A DNA stretch of 64,000 bases from JAZTZP01 sp045637525. GTDB taxonomy: Bacteria; Bacillota; Clostridia; UBA1381. Position numbers and translations under genes: made by a program. This document shows positions 14,457 through 23,429 of the stretch, piece by piece (position 1 is the first letter of the stretch; every line of letters starts with the position of its first letter). The stretch covers positions 1 to 64,000 of the forward strand of contig JAZTZP010000159.1 of the NCBI GenBank assembly GCA_045637525.1, written 5' to 3'. The notes beneath the pieces were generated by a model, which was not told where the DNA came from, searched no databases, and was given only the letters and a program-made list of their open reading frames with translations.

Positions 14457-14927
14457 ATGCAGGATAAAAAAGACAATATAAAAATCATTTCACAAAACAA
14501 AAAAGCCCGACATGAATTTTTTATTGAAGAAACTATCGAAGCAGGCATAGAACTCTTCGGAACTGAGGTAAAATCCGTACGTCTCGGAAAAGTAAACCTC
14601 ACCGATGCCTATGCTTCTGTAAAAAACAGCGAAGTTTTTGTAAAAGGCATGAATATAAGCCCGTATGAGCAAGGTAATATTTTCAACCGTGATCCGCTTC
14701 GTGACAAAAAGCTTCTTCTTCATAAAAACCAGATACGAAAGCTCATCGGACAAATTCAGCAACAGGGATATTCACTTATCCCCCTTTCAGTTTACTTAAA
14801 AGGCTCTTTGGTTAAGGTTTCGCTTGCCGTTGCCAAGGGTAAAAAGCTGTATGATAAGCGTGATGACATAGCAAAAAAAGACGCAAAAAGAAGTGCTGAA
14901 CGCGCCTTAAAAGAGCGATATAAATAA
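14457..14927 (+). CDS. smpB: SsrA-binding protein SmpB
   Basis: SmpB binds tmRNA and carries it to stalled ribosomes for trans-translation. The 156-residue protein has the OB-fold signature near the N-terminus (KKARHEFFIEETIEAGIELFGTEVKS), the GKVNLTDAYA strand, NRDPLRDKKLLLHK, and the basic C-terminal tail (KLYDKRDDIAKKDAKRSAER) that enters the mRNA channel. Length is typical (about 150-160). CGGAGG precedes the ATG by about 7 nt. It is sandwiched between a lipoprotein gene and a GH116 gene with short gaps (21 and 20 nt), so all three may share a transcript, though functions differ. The tmRNA gene is not in this window. Confidence 0.96.
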   Translation: MQDKKDNIKIISQNKKARHEFFIEETIEAGIELFGTEVKSVRLGKVNLTDAYASVKNSEVFVKGMNISPYEQGNIFNRDPLRDKKLLLHKNQIRKLIGQIQQQGYSLIPLSVYLKGSLVKVSLAVAKGKKLYDKRDDIAKKDAKRSAERALKERYK

Positions 14928-14947
14928 ACCCAAAGGAGTGTTTTTCA

Positions 14948-17482
14948 ATGATATATGAAAATGAATATTTACGACAAATTTCATTCCCTCTCGGCGGAAT
15001 AGGCACCGGCTCTGTCGGCCTCGGCGGAAACGGAATACTTTTCGAGCCTGAAATAAAAAACCGCCCTGCGAAAGGAACATTTTTCGGATATACTCACTTT
15101 GCTGTTAAAGCCAAGTTAAAAAACGGAAAAATCATAACTAAAGTTCTTTTTAGCGATTGTGATACAGAGTATATAGGCCGATATGCAGGTAACGCCCAAT
15201 ATTCCGGATTTGGTTATGGTATATCTTATCCGCTCAGCGGCATGCCTCATTTTCGCAAATGCGTATTTGACGGAGAATTTCCGATTGCAAGGCTGACTTT
15301 TTCGGATGATAATTTCCCGGCAGATGTACATATGACGGCATTTAACCCATTTATACCGAACGATGCCGACAACTCAAGTATTCCGGCGGCATTTTTTAAA
15401 ATTGAATTTGACAACAAAACAAACGAAGAAATAGAATTTACGGCAGCTCTCAGTGTTCAGGGCATAATGAATGATGATTTATGTGTAAATACTGTATTTG
15501 AAAACGACTTCTCAAAAGGCGTCTCTATACGTTCAACACTCGACAGTGAGGATACCGCATACGGTGATATTACAGTTGCAGGCGATAAAAATTCTGTTTG
15601 TCAACCATACTGGTTTGTCGGAAGATGGTCCGACGCACTGACTATTTTCTGGAAAGAATTTTCCTCCGACTGTGAGCTGAGAAACAGAGTTTATGACGAG
15701 CCAATCAAAAGCAGTTGTTGTACCGTTGCAACTCCTGTTACAGTTTCTCCAAACAGCATTTCGGGTACTAAATTTGTTTTATCATGGAACTTCCCGAATA
15801 ACTATAACTACTGGTCACCGCTAAAAGACAGCGACGGAAAGGATGTTATATGGAAAAACTACTACGCAACAAAGTTTATCGACTCTGTCGCATCTGCAAA
15901 ATACTCTTTCAAAAATTTTGATGAATTTTATAATAAAACAAAGCTTTTTAAAGACACACTTTTTGCTTCAACAGTTGATGACTGTATAAAGGATGCTGTT
16001 TCCTCCACCCTTTCTGTGCTTAAATCTCCAACAGTTTTCAGGCTAACCGACGGTTCATTTTACGGATTCGAAGGTGTGCATGAAAAGGAAGGCTCGTGCG
16101 AAGGTACATGTCAGCATGTATGGAATTATGCATATGCGTTGTGCTTCCTCTTCCCGGAGCTTGAACGCTCAATCCGTGATCTTGAATTTAAATACTCAAC
16201 CAATGAACACGGTAAAATGGTGTTCAGATTAAAACTACCCCTCGGACGTCCCGATGAAAACGAATTCCGCGCCTGTCTTGACGGTCAGATGGGTACCGTT
16301 ATAAAATTCTACCGCGATTGGAAGCTTTGCGGCGATGACAAAATCTTAAAAGATAATTTTGAAACTATTAAATCAATAATTTCATACGCCTGGAGCGAAG
16401 AAAACCCCGATGGCTGGGACAGAGACCGTGACGGAGTTTTAGAAGGCCGTCAGCATCATACTCTCGACATGGAGCTTTTCGGACCTTGCTCATGGCTTGA
16501 GGGTTTTTACCTTGCAGCATTAAAATGCGGTGCCGAAATGGCTGAATATCTCGGAGATACAAGTCTTTCAGAAGAATACACCGAGTTGTTTGATAAAGGC
16601 TATAAGTTCACTAAGGATAAGCTCTTCAACGGCAAATACTTCATACACCTTATAGACTTGAAAAATAAATCCATAACGGAAAAATATAATTCTCCGGAGT
16701 ATTGGAACGACGAAGCCGAAGAGATAAAATATCAGATAGGCGACGGCTCGGAAATCGATCAGCTGTGTGCACAGTGGCACGCTGATATCTGTGGCATCGG
16801 TGATATTTTTGATCCGGAACAGGTTGATACCACACTGAAAAACATGTTTAAAAACAATTTCACTACATCTGTACGTGATATACCGAATGTATACCGCCGT
16901 TTCTCGGTTAATGATGAAGGTGGTTCTGTTATATGCGTTTATCCTGAAGGCACATATGAGCCGGCTGTACCTATTCCATATGTTACCGAGACAATGCATG
17001 GATTTGAATATCAATTCGCCGGACTTTTAATCAGTCGTGGCTATATCAATGAAGGCTTAGCTGTTATAAAAGCCGTAAGAGATAAATACGACGGAAAAAA
17101 GCGTAATCCATGGAATGAAATAGAATGTGGAAGCAACTACGCCCGTTCGATGGCAAGCTTCGCACTCTTACCGATAATAAGCGGTTTCACATTTAACCTT
17201 CAGAATAACGAAATAGGCTTTAACCCGATTATAAACAAAGAAAACTTCTCTTGTTTATGGAGTGTAGACGGCGCATGGGGCGACTTTAAATTAAATAAAG
17301 AAAGAGCTTCCGTAACTTTAAAAGACGGTGAGCTTACGCTTTCTTCTTTAGTCCTCCCGTTTGCAAAAAAGGTGAACTCTGTTTTAATTGACGGAGTAGG
17401 ATGTGATTTTAAATTCAGCGACGGAAAGTTGGAATTTAATACAATTTCATTTAAAAACTGCATTGAAGTTATCTATGATTAA
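14948..17482 (+). CDS. GH116 family glycoside hydrolase (glucosylceramidase-like, DUF608)
   Basis: This 844-residue enzyme of the GBA2-like GH116 family hydrolyses beta-glucosides or beta-xylosides. The N-terminal beta-sandwich begins with FPLGGIGTGSVGLGGNG, a GBA2-N hallmark. The (alpha/alpha)6 barrel has EGVHEKEGSCEGTCQHVWNY at about residues 375-394, where the nucleophile Glu lies in relatives, and HHTLDMELFGPCSWLEG at about 504-520 with Asp507 as likely acid/base. There is no signal peptide, so it is probably cytosolic and acts on imported oligosaccharides. AAAGGAG precedes the ATG by 10 nt. No transporter or regulator is adjacent, so the substrate is unknown. Length is normal for bacterial GH116. 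Confidence 0.86.
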   Translation: MIYENEYLRQISFPLGGIGTGSVGLGGNGILFEPEIKNRPAKGTFFGYTHFAVKAKLKNGKIITKVLFSDCDTEYIGRYAGNAQYSGFGYGISYPLSGMPHFRKCVFDGEFPIARLTFSDDNFPADVHMTAFNPFIPNDADNSSIPAAFFKIEFDNKTNEEIEFTAALSVQGIMNDDLCVNTVFENDFSKGVSIRSTLDSEDTAYGDITVAGDKNSVCQPYWFVGRWSDALTIFWKEFSSDCELRNRVYDEPIKSSCCTVATPVTVSPNSISGTKFVLSWNFPNNYNYWSPLKDSDGKDVIWKNYYATKFIDSVASAKYSFKNFDEFYNKTKLFKDTLFASTVDDCIKDAVSSTLSVLKSPTVFRLTDGSFYGFEGVHEKEGSCEGTCQHVWNYAYALCFLFPELERSIRDLEFKYSTNEHGKMVFRLKLPLGRPDENEFRACLDGQMGTVIKFYRDWKLCGDDKILKDNFETIKSIISYAWSEENPDGWDRDRDGVLEGRQHHTLDMELFGPCSWLEGFYLAALKCGAEMAEYLGDTSLSEEYTELFDKGYKFTKDKLFNGKYFIHLIDLKNKSITEKYNSPEYWNDEAEEIKYQIGDGSEIDQLCAQWHADICGIGDIFDPEQVDTTLKNMFKNNFTTSVRDIPNVYRRFSVNDEGGSVICVYPEGTYEPAVPIPYVTETMHGFEYQFAGLLISRGYINEGLAVIKAVRDKYDGKKRNPWNEIECGSNYARSMASFALLPIISGFTFNLQNNEIGFNPIINKENFSCLWSVDGAWGDFKLNKERASVTLKDGELTLSSLVLPFAKKVNSVLIDGVGCDFKFSDGKLEFNTISFKNCIEVIYD

Positions 17483-17501
17483 AAAATAATAATTTTAACT
17501 C

Positions 17502-17543
17502 AATATCACGCATATAATATTATCAGGAGTGTGATATTATATG
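17502..17543 (+). promoter_or_regulatory. alternative hairpins over the M14 peptidase start
   Basis: Two mutually exclusive stems can form. CATATAATAT (17511-17520) pairs with ATATTATATG (17534-17543), placing the start codon in the stem and AGGAG in the loop. AATATCAC (17502-17509) pairs with GTGATATT (17531-17538), with the ribosome site in its loop. This could modulate translation, but no known riboswitch is recognised. Confidence 0.35.
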
Positions 17544-18422
17544 TACGATTACAAAAGTTTAGAACACGATTTATCCTTACTTGACTTTGAAAATGCATCT
17601 GTATTTTCAATCGGTAATACTACAATGGGAAAAGCTATTCCGTGCATAAAAATCGGAAACGGTGACAAAACCATAATGCTAAACGGTGCTCATCACGGGC
17701 TTGAATACATAACTTCGGCATTTCTGATGCGGTTTGTACTTAATTATTATGAGTGTTTACGGGAGAAAAAAGCATTTTTTGATATTTTCCCTCATCAGCT
17801 TATGAATAGCCTGACCTTATACGTAATACCCATGATAAACCCTGATGGTGTTGATATTGCCATACATGGTCTCGACATTACAAATCCGTATCACCGTGAT
17901 TTAATCAGTCGTGCCGGAATTCACAGCTTCAACACCGTATGGCAGGCAAATGCAAACGGCGTTGACTTAAATCATAATTACGATGCCGACTGGAAGGTTA
18001 CGGTTTCAAAACCGTCGCCTGCTAAATATGCCGGAACAGCTCCGGAGGATCAGCAAGAAAGCAAAGCTGTTGCGGATTTCATCCGAAATCACAACTGCGA
18101 CATGCTTTTGTGTTTCCATTCTCAGGGCCGTGAAATATATTATGATTTCAACGAACTGCTCGGAAAACCCGCAAAAGATATTGCAGATAAAATGGGTGAA
18201 ATCAGTGGTTATATACCATCATCACCCACCGGAACAGCTTCATACGGCGGCTGTAAGGACTGGTTTATAAACGAATATAAAAGATATGGTTTTACAATAG
18301 AAGTGGGCAGCGGAAAAAATCCACTGCCCGAAAGTCAACTCGATGATATTTACGAAGAAAACTCAAAAATAATCATTGTTGCCATCAAAGAGGTTCTTAC
18401 AAATCACTCAGAAAAAACCTGA
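17541..18422 (+). CDS. M14 family zinc carboxypeptidase
   Basis: This 293-residue metallopeptidase has the carboxypeptidase-A fold. Zinc ligands are HHGLE (His52, Glu55) and His193 in LLCFHSQG. Substrate-side features are INPDGVD at 100-105 and VDLNHNYDADW from 141, and the general base is Glu254 in FTIEVGSG. Bacterial relatives cleave gamma-D-glutamyl-diaminopimelate bonds in wall peptides. There is no signal peptide or LysM domain, so it likely recycles imported muropeptides in the cytosol. The 3' end overlaps the convergent DHHW gene by 19 bp. AGGAG lies about 9 nt before the ATG, inside a possible hairpin. Confidence 0.85.
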   Translation: MYDYKSLEHDLSLLDFENASVFSIGNTTMGKAIPCIKIGNGDKTIMLNGAHHGLEYITSAFLMRFVLNYYECLREKKAFFDIFPHQLMNSLTLYVIPMINPDGVDIAIHGLDITNPYHRDLISRAGIHSFNTVWQANANGVDLNHNYDADWKVTVSKPSPAKYAGTAPEDQQESKAVADFIRNHNCDMLLCFHSQGREIYYDFNELLGKPAKDIADKMGEISGYIPSSPTGTASYGGCKDWFINEYKRYGFTIEVGSGKNPLPESQLDDIYEENSKIIIVAIKEVLTNHSEKT

Positions 18423-19597
18423 AGTGTTTCACAATGCGCTTCAAAAGCTGTCGTAAATATATAATTCAATACTAAAAAATCGTCTATTTTATACTCAGCG
18501 GTTATGTCTGATAAATTCCCCGAATAGCTTCGGGGATCTACCATTATAACCGTTGAGTAATTTTTTACTACCCAAGGAAAAAATGCATTGGCATACGAAT
18601 CCTTTAAAATAAGAAGTGTCTTCTTATTTTCACAAGAATTATTTTTTGCGATTGTAAGCGGATTATCTCCACCTGCAAAGGCTGAATACTGCATTTTTGA
18701 AATGTCCTTATCAAACAACTCTGTTTTATAAGTATCCGTTTTTCCGTCTCTTAGTGCAATTGACACGATTTCCATTTCATTTTCAGGGTCTGTATCATAC
18801 CATTTTATAACGTCAGTATGCTTTTTTAATATTTCTTCTTTTGAAATATCATAAAGACTTCCCAAAATACCTTTGTATTCTGTAAGTGTATAATCATCCT
18901 TTTCAACCGGCTTCAAACCTGCTGTCTTACAAAATTCCACATATGCTTCATATGCACCATCCGATGTCCAGTGATGATCAGTCTTAAAATAAATATAATC
19001 ATCACTGTGCTGTTTTAATGCACCATAAACATCAACACATCTGTAATCGGGATTTAACTCCGTATTAATTTCATCAATTGAAGTCCTCTGACTATCCTGA
19101 AAATTTGAGTATATTTCCGCATCAAATTCAAGCTGTGTCGGAACAATCATGCTATATAAATTAACGTCTTTCCCCAGCTTATCCGCATAGGAATTAAGAG
19201 CAGAAATATACATTTTTTGTACATTCTCTTTTTTTTCAAAAACCTCCATAATACGGTCATCATGATATATCAGATAAGTTTCAAAAGGATTTCCATACCA
19301 GTCCTGTTGCTTTAAAGATATTACTTTTCCGTAATCACCTTCAATTCCCTTTATATCACGAATAAATGCAGAAGCTGTGGTAAGACCTCCGCGAAACGCC
19401 ACACGGTCATTAAGATACCCGTCAAAACCATTTTTAAAAGTCCCGTCACGAAAAGCTTCAATTGTTAACTCCGGCATAGTATTCGCCAAACGTTTTTCCG
19501 AAACAAAGCTTTTAAAATCCGGTGGAAAAACAAGTACAAACGAAGCACCAAGTAACAACATTACCACAAAAATAACTGTAATACTTTTTCCTTTCAT
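18404..19597 (-). CDS. DHHW family protein (AlgX/AlgJ-like, partner of MBOAT)
   Basis: This 397-residue membrane-anchored protein has one N-terminal transmembrane helix (about residues 6-25) and an extracytoplasmic SGNH-hydrolase-like domain. The family motif TDHHW is at 206-210 and the Ser-containing block LLILKDSYANAFFPW near 335-350. Such proteins finish O-acetylation or another O-acylation of envelope polysaccharides with an MBOAT partner. Here the MBOAT gene lies 21 nt upstream in the same operon. I chose the ATG at 19597, with GAGGTGA a few nt upstream, over the ATG at 19615. The polymer is unknown; tagO and tagA in this window suggest a wall polymer. The 3' end overlaps the M14 gene by 19 bp. 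Confidence 0.86.
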   Translation of the reverse strand: MKGKSITVIFVVMLLLGASFVLVFPPDFKSFVSEKRLANTMPELTIEAFRDGTFKNGFDGYLNDRVAFRGGLTTASAFIRDIKGIEGDYGKVISLKQQDWYGNPFETYLIYHDDRIMEVFEKKENVQKMYISALNSYADKLGKDVNLYSMIVPTQLEFDAEIYSNFQDSQRTSIDEINTELNPDYRCVDVYGALKQHSDDYIYFKTDHHWTSDGAYEAYVEFCKTAGLKPVEKDDYTLTEYKGILGSLYDISKEEILKKHTDVIKWYDTDPENEMEIVSIALRDGKTDTYKTELFDKDISKMQYSAFAGGDNPLTIAKNNSCENKKTLLILKDSYANAFFPWVVKNYSTVIMVDPRSYSGNLSDITAEYKIDDFLVLNYIFTTAFEAHCETLQVFSE

Positions 19598-19618
19598 TAA
19601 CTCACCTCTTCTCATGCA

Positions 19619-21007
19619 TCAGAACTTAAAATATAAAAACGGATTATATGTGTTTCCGACAAGCATAACAAACACAACAGCAAAACCGACTGCTGTTATT
19701 ATCCCGCCGGATACAGCGGCAAACCTTTCGCTTTTCCGGCACAAATATTTATAAACCATATTCGGAAACGGATTAGACGCCGCTATACAAAGAGCAATAA
19801 GCCAGATATTATCCATAAATACAGATAATGTTATAAGGTTATACATCTTCCCTTTCAAACCAAACGCATACCCGAAAAATGTATACAAATCACCTATGTC
19901 TGTAAAATAGAAAATACTCCATCCTATTACTACAAGCATAAAAGTAAATATCATGCGGAAAACATACGGAACCTTTCTTAAGATTTTATCAGATAATTTC
20001 TTTTCAGCTATAATTAATATTCCGTAATAAGCGCCCCACAAAAGGAAATTCAATCCTGCACCGTGCCATATACCGGTAAGCATCCATACAATCATCAGAT
20101 TAAGACACATATGGCGTCTGTTACCGCCTAACGGGATGTAAACATAGTCTTTAAAAAAGCTTCCGAGTGTCATATGCCATCTTCGCCAGAAATCGCTTAT
20201 ACTCGAAGAAAAATACGGATGGTTAAAGTTTTGCGGAAACGTAAAACCTAACATCCTTCCAAGCCCGACAGCCATATCAGAATAACCCGAAAAGTCATAA
20301 TATATACGAAACGTATACATAAGTATTCCAAGCCATGCTGAAGCGGTTGAAAACATCCTTGAATTTACGTCTAAAAGCACAGAAGTACCACTGATCAATA
20401 AATCTGCAAGTACAACCTTTTTAACCAGGCCGCAAACAAACGTGAGCACACCTTCCGAAAAGCTCTTTACGGTTACTTTTCTTTTCAAAATCTGCTGCTC
20501 AATATCTGCATACCTGACAATCGGGCCTGCAACAAGCTGTGGAAACATCGTAAGATACATAAGATAATTCATTAAAGATTTTTGTACCTTAACCCTGCCC
20601 TTATACACATCAACAGCATATGAAACAGATTGAAATACATAGAAAGAAAGCCCTATGGGCAACCCTATTGCCGAAAACTCCGTACCGGCCGCACTATTTA
20701 CGGCATTAATTACAGAATCCGCATATTTAAAAAAGCACAGCATTCCTATGTTTATAACAACATCCGTCCACAGCAGAAAACTTTTAATTCCTTTATATCT
20801 GCATGAATTCATTAACAAGCTGATAAAAAATCCAAGTACAGCTGTAAAAAGTAATAAAACTATATATCGTGGTTCCCCCCATGCATAAAACAAAATCGAA
20901 GCAGTTACAAGTATCAGATTTTTATACTTCACTCCGGGGAAAATATTATATAGTATAAGAACGGACGGCAAAAACAAGCATATAAACAATAAACTTGAAA
21001 ATACCAT
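19619..21007 (-). CDS. MBOAT family O-acyltransferase (AlgI/DltB-like)
   Basis: This polytopic membrane acyltransferase moves acyl groups across the membrane to an extracellular polysaccharide. The 462-residue protein has about ten hydrophobic segments. The conserved MBOAT block SDFWRRWHMTLGSFFKDYVY is at 271-290, followed by IPLGGNRR, and the active-site histidine is in TGIWHGAG at 311-318 (His315). Length matches AlgI-type proteins. GGAGGG precedes the ATG by a few nt. It is followed after 21 nt by the DHHW gene, the standard two-gene O-acetylation cassette. It is not DltB proper, since no dltA, dltC or dltD is nearby. The gene is divergent from the tRNA-Arg gene. Confidence 0.9.
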   Translation of the reverse strand: MVFSSLLFICLFLPSVLILYNIFPGVKYKNLILVTASILFYAWGEPRYIVLLLFTAVLGFFISLLMNSCRYKGIKSFLLWTDVVINIGMLCFFKYADSVINAVNSAAGTEFSAIGLPIGLSFYVFQSVSYAVDVYKGRVKVQKSLMNYLMYLTMFPQLVAGPIVRYADIEQQILKRKVTVKSFSEGVLTFVCGLVKKVVLADLLISGTSVLLDVNSRMFSTASAWLGILMYTFRIYYDFSGYSDMAVGLGRMLGFTFPQNFNHPYFSSSISDFWRRWHMTLGSFFKDYVYIPLGGNRRHMCLNLMIVWMLTGIWHGAGLNFLLWGAYYGILIIAEKKLSDKILRKVPYVFRMIFTFMLVVIGWSIFYFTDIGDLYTFFGYAFGLKGKMYNLITLSVFMDNIWLIALCIAASNPFPNMVYKYLCRKSERFAAVSGGIITAVGFAVVFVMLVGNTYNPFLYFKF

Positions 21008-21062
21008 TATTCCCTCCGCAAAAATAAATACTTTAAAATTTAAAATTAATTTCTCAATTTAT

Positions 21063-21091
21063 ATTGACTATCCGGTTATTTTGTGGTATAA
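21063..21091 (+). promoter_or_regulatory. sigma-A promoter of tRNA-Arg
   Basis: TTGACT (21063-21068), 17 bp, TATAAT (21086-21091), followed 12 bp later by the first base of the tRNA. Confidence 0.85.
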
Positions 21092-21103
21092 TAATTTGGT
21101 AAA

Positions 21104-21180
21104 CGTGCCTGTAGCTCAGTTGGATAGAGTGTCAGACTCCGACTCTGAAGGTCGTGCGTTCGAATCGCATCAGGCATACC
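21104..21180 (+). tRNA. tRNA-Arg (CCG)
   Basis: This 77-nt cloverleaf has acceptor GTGCCTG/CAGGCAT (first pair G-U), a D-arm TAGCTCAGTTGGATAGAG, an anticodon stem TCAGA/TCTGA with loop CTCCGAC giving anticodon CCG, a T-arm with GTTCGAATC, and an encoded CCA at 21178-21180. It has its own promoter and terminator. Confidence 0.95.
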
Positions 21181-21185
21181 ATCAT

Positions 21186-21220
21186 AATCCGTGCAAAATC
21201 AAATCTTGCGCGGATTTTTT
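21186..21220 (+). terminator. terminator of tRNA-Arg
   Basis: AATCCGTGCAA (21186-21196) pairs with TTGCGCGGATT (21206-21216) with one G-U pair, followed by a T-run. It starts 6 nt after the tRNA. Confidence 0.85.
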
Positions 21221-21242
21221 ATGTAATTCTTTAAAATCAACA

Positions 21243-21269
21243 CAATGACGGTATATAATACCGTCATTG
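21243..21269 (-). terminator. probable terminator of the gltX-tagO operon
   Basis: CAATGACGGTA (21243-21253) and TACCGTCATTG (21259-21269) form a perfect 11-bp stem with a 5-nt loop, 8 nt after the tagO-like stop codon. The T-tract on the reverse strand is weak (GTGTTGATTTTA), so termination strength is uncertain. Confidence 0.6.
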
Positions 21270-21277
21270 CATCAAAT

Positions 21278-22339
21278 TCATTTTGTATTATCTTCATTAA
21301 TGTCCTGCTTTGTCAGAAGACTGCCAATTAGCAACAATATCAGAACACAAATCACAAGCACCAATGCACGAAGTGTACCACTCTCAGCAAGAAGAACTGC
21401 TGTTATACCCAAAACTCCGCTTATAGCATATAAAATAAATACAGTCTGCTTCTGAGAGAAACCCATATCAATCAACCGATGATGAAGGTGACCTCTGTCA
21501 GCTACCATAGGGCTTTTACCGGTTAAAATACGTCTTAACATCGCAAAAACCGCATCAAACAGCGGAAGTCCGAGTATTAAAAGCGGTACAGCAAACGAAA
21601 TAACCGCATAACTTTTAAACACGCCCTGTATAGACAGCGTCGCAAGCATAAACCCTAAAAACGTTGAGCCGGTATCTCCCATAAAAATCTTTGCCGGATT
21701 AAAGTTAAACGGCAAAAATCCGAAACAGGAACCCATAAGAGCTATACCGAAAAGCGCTATCGGATACTCACCGACTCTTATCGAAATAAACACTAAAGAA
21801 ACGCTCATTATTGCCGAAACACCGGCCGCAAGACCGTCTAATCCGTCGATAAAGTTTACAGCGTTAGTTATAAACACAATCCAGATTATGCTTAAAAACA
21901 CAGACATCCATTCAGGCAAAACCCAATATGGTGCATTACTGAAAATATTCGGATTAGTAAACACATTAATTCTTACATCGCCAAAAATAATTACAACCAG
22001 CGCCGCTATTATCTGTATAACAAATTTTAGCTTTGCATCTAAATCCTTGCAATCATCCACAACCCCCATTGCAACAATTATTGAAGCGCCAATAAGTGTC
22101 GCTAAAGTCGCCTTATTCATTTCCATTGAAAACGATAAAACAGCAACTAAAAAACCAAATACAATAGCTAACCCACCGATACGAGGTATCGGCTTTTTGT
22201 GCATACGTCTGTTATCCTTCGGTATATCCACCGCTCCTATACGAAAAGCCAACCGTGTGACAAGCGGTGTTGCAGCAAATGAGAATACAAATGAAACAAC
22301 AAACGCACAAATCATAAATACAGCTTCTTGTGTATTCAT
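21278..22339 (-). CDS. tagO: undecaprenyl-phosphate GlcNAc-1-phosphate transferase (TagO/WecA/MraY family)
   Basis: The enzyme loads GlcNAc-1-phosphate onto undecaprenyl phosphate, the first step of wall teichoic acid or related polymer synthesis. The 353-residue protein has about eleven membrane helices. Catalytic acidic motifs are VVDDCKDLD at 93-101 and NAVNFIDGLDGLA at 159-171, with IFMGDTGS and the HLHHRL loop near residue 290 that marks the WecA/TagO group rather than MraY. GGAAGGGAG lies about 7 nt before the ATG. It is the last gene of the gltX operon, 44 nt after trpS. The TagA-like enzyme at 2598-3329 could use its product. Which glycan is built is inferred. Confidence 0.88.
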   Translation of the reverse strand: MNTQEAVFMICAFVVSFVFSFAATPLVTRLAFRIGAVDIPKDNRRMHKKPIPRIGGLAIVFGFLVAVLSFSMEMNKATLATLIGASIIVAMGVVDDCKDLDAKLKFVIQIIAALVVIIFGDVRINVFTNPNIFSNAPYWVLPEWMSVFLSIIWIVFITNAVNFIDGLDGLAAGVSAIMSVSLVFISIRVGEYPIALFGIALMGSCFGFLPFNFNPAKIFMGDTGSTFLGFMLATLSIQGVFKSYAVISFAVPLLILGLPLFDAVFAMLRRILTGKSPMVADRGHLHHRLIDMGFSQKQTVFILYAISGVLGITAVLLAESGTLRALVLVICVLILLLIGSLLTKQDINEDNTK

Positions 22340-22383
22340 AGCTTACTCCCTTCCGTTCACATCAAATCTCAAAACCGTCGGTT

Positions 22384-23385
22384 TTACTGCAAAAACCCTA
22401 CCTTCTTATAAACCTTTGACAGAGTTTTGCCCGAAATCCATCTTGCCTTTTCAGCTCCGGATTTGTAAATACTCTCAAGATATGCCTTATCACCACTTAG
22501 AGCATCATATCTCTCACGAATAGGCCTTATATGCTCAACAACAGCTTCAGCAACATCAGCCTTAAAATCTCCATACCCCTTTCCGGCATAATCGTTTACA
22601 ATACTCTCAATATCCCTGCCTGTAACAGCTGAGAATATTGTAATAAGATTATTAATACCGGCTTTTGTGTCATCGCCCTCGCGATACTCAACAACGCCCT
22701 CGCTGTCCGTAACAGCACTCTTTATCTTCTTTGCTATAACATTAAAATCATCAAGCATAGAAATATACGCCTTTGGATTTTCATCTGATTTTGACATTTT
22801 CTTATTCGGCTCTGCAAGGCTCATAACCTTAGCGCCGGCTTTTGGCATAAATCCCTCCGGTATTTTAAACACGCCCGGATACAGGCCGTTAAATCTGTTT
22901 GCAATATCACGGCAAATCTCTATATGCTGCATCTGGTCTTTTCCCACAGGAACAAGGTCTGCCTGATAAAGCAAAATATCTGCCGCCATAAGAACAGGAT
23001 ACGTAAACAAACCGGCATTAATATTATCGGCATGTTTTGAGCTCTTATCTTTAAACTGTGTCATTCTCTGAAGCTCACCCATATACGTATAACAATTTAA
23101 TATCCATGCCAACTCCGCATGAGCACCGACATGTGACTGAACAAACAGAATATTTTTTTCAGCGTCAATTCCGCAGGCAAGATAAATTTTTAATAAATCA
23201 AGCGTTCTCTTTTTAAGCTCCTGCGGATTCTGACGTACCGTTATGGAATGCATATCCATGATTGCGTATATGCATTCATATGTATTTTGCAAGTCAACCC
23301 AGTTCTTTATTGCTCCGAGATAATTGCCGAGTGTGATATTTCCCGAAGGCTGCACACCACTGAAAATTCTCTTTTTTTCATCCAT
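22384..23385 (-). CDS. trpS: tryptophanyl-tRNA synthetase
   Basis: The enzyme charges tRNA-Trp. This 333-residue class I synthetase has the HIGH-equivalent PSGNITLGNYLGA at residues 13-25, the dimer and tRNA region HAELAWILNCYTYMGELQRM, and NKKMSKSDE as KMSKS near residue 195. Length is typical (about 330-340). AAAGGAAAC lies about 10 nt upstream of the ATG. No T-box leader is visible in the 44 bp to the upstream aminotransferase, so expression likely depends on the gltX promoter. Confidence 0.96.
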   Translation of the reverse strand: MDEKKRIFSGVQPSGNITLGNYLGAIKNWVDLQNTYECIYAIMDMHSITVRQNPQELKKRTLDLLKIYLACGIDAEKNILFVQSHVGAHAELAWILNCYTYMGELQRMTQFKDKSSKHADNINAGLFTYPVLMAADILLYQADLVPVGKDQMQHIEICRDIANRFNGLYPGVFKIPEGFMPKAGAKVMSLAEPNKKMSKSDENPKAYISMLDDFNVIAKKIKSAVTDSEGVVEYREGDDTKAGINNLITIFSAVTGRDIESIVNDYAGKGYGDFKADVAEAVVEHIRPIRERYDALSGDKAYLESIYKSGAEKARWISGKTLSKVYKKVGFLQ

Positions 23386-23429
23386 TATTACAGTTTCCTT
23401 TCTGTTTCGGAAATTTTAAAGTAAATCTT

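Noticed and set aside
21888..22523. 211-codon open frame on the + strand across tagO and trpS
   Set aside because: It is antisense to two well-supported genes and shows no family features.
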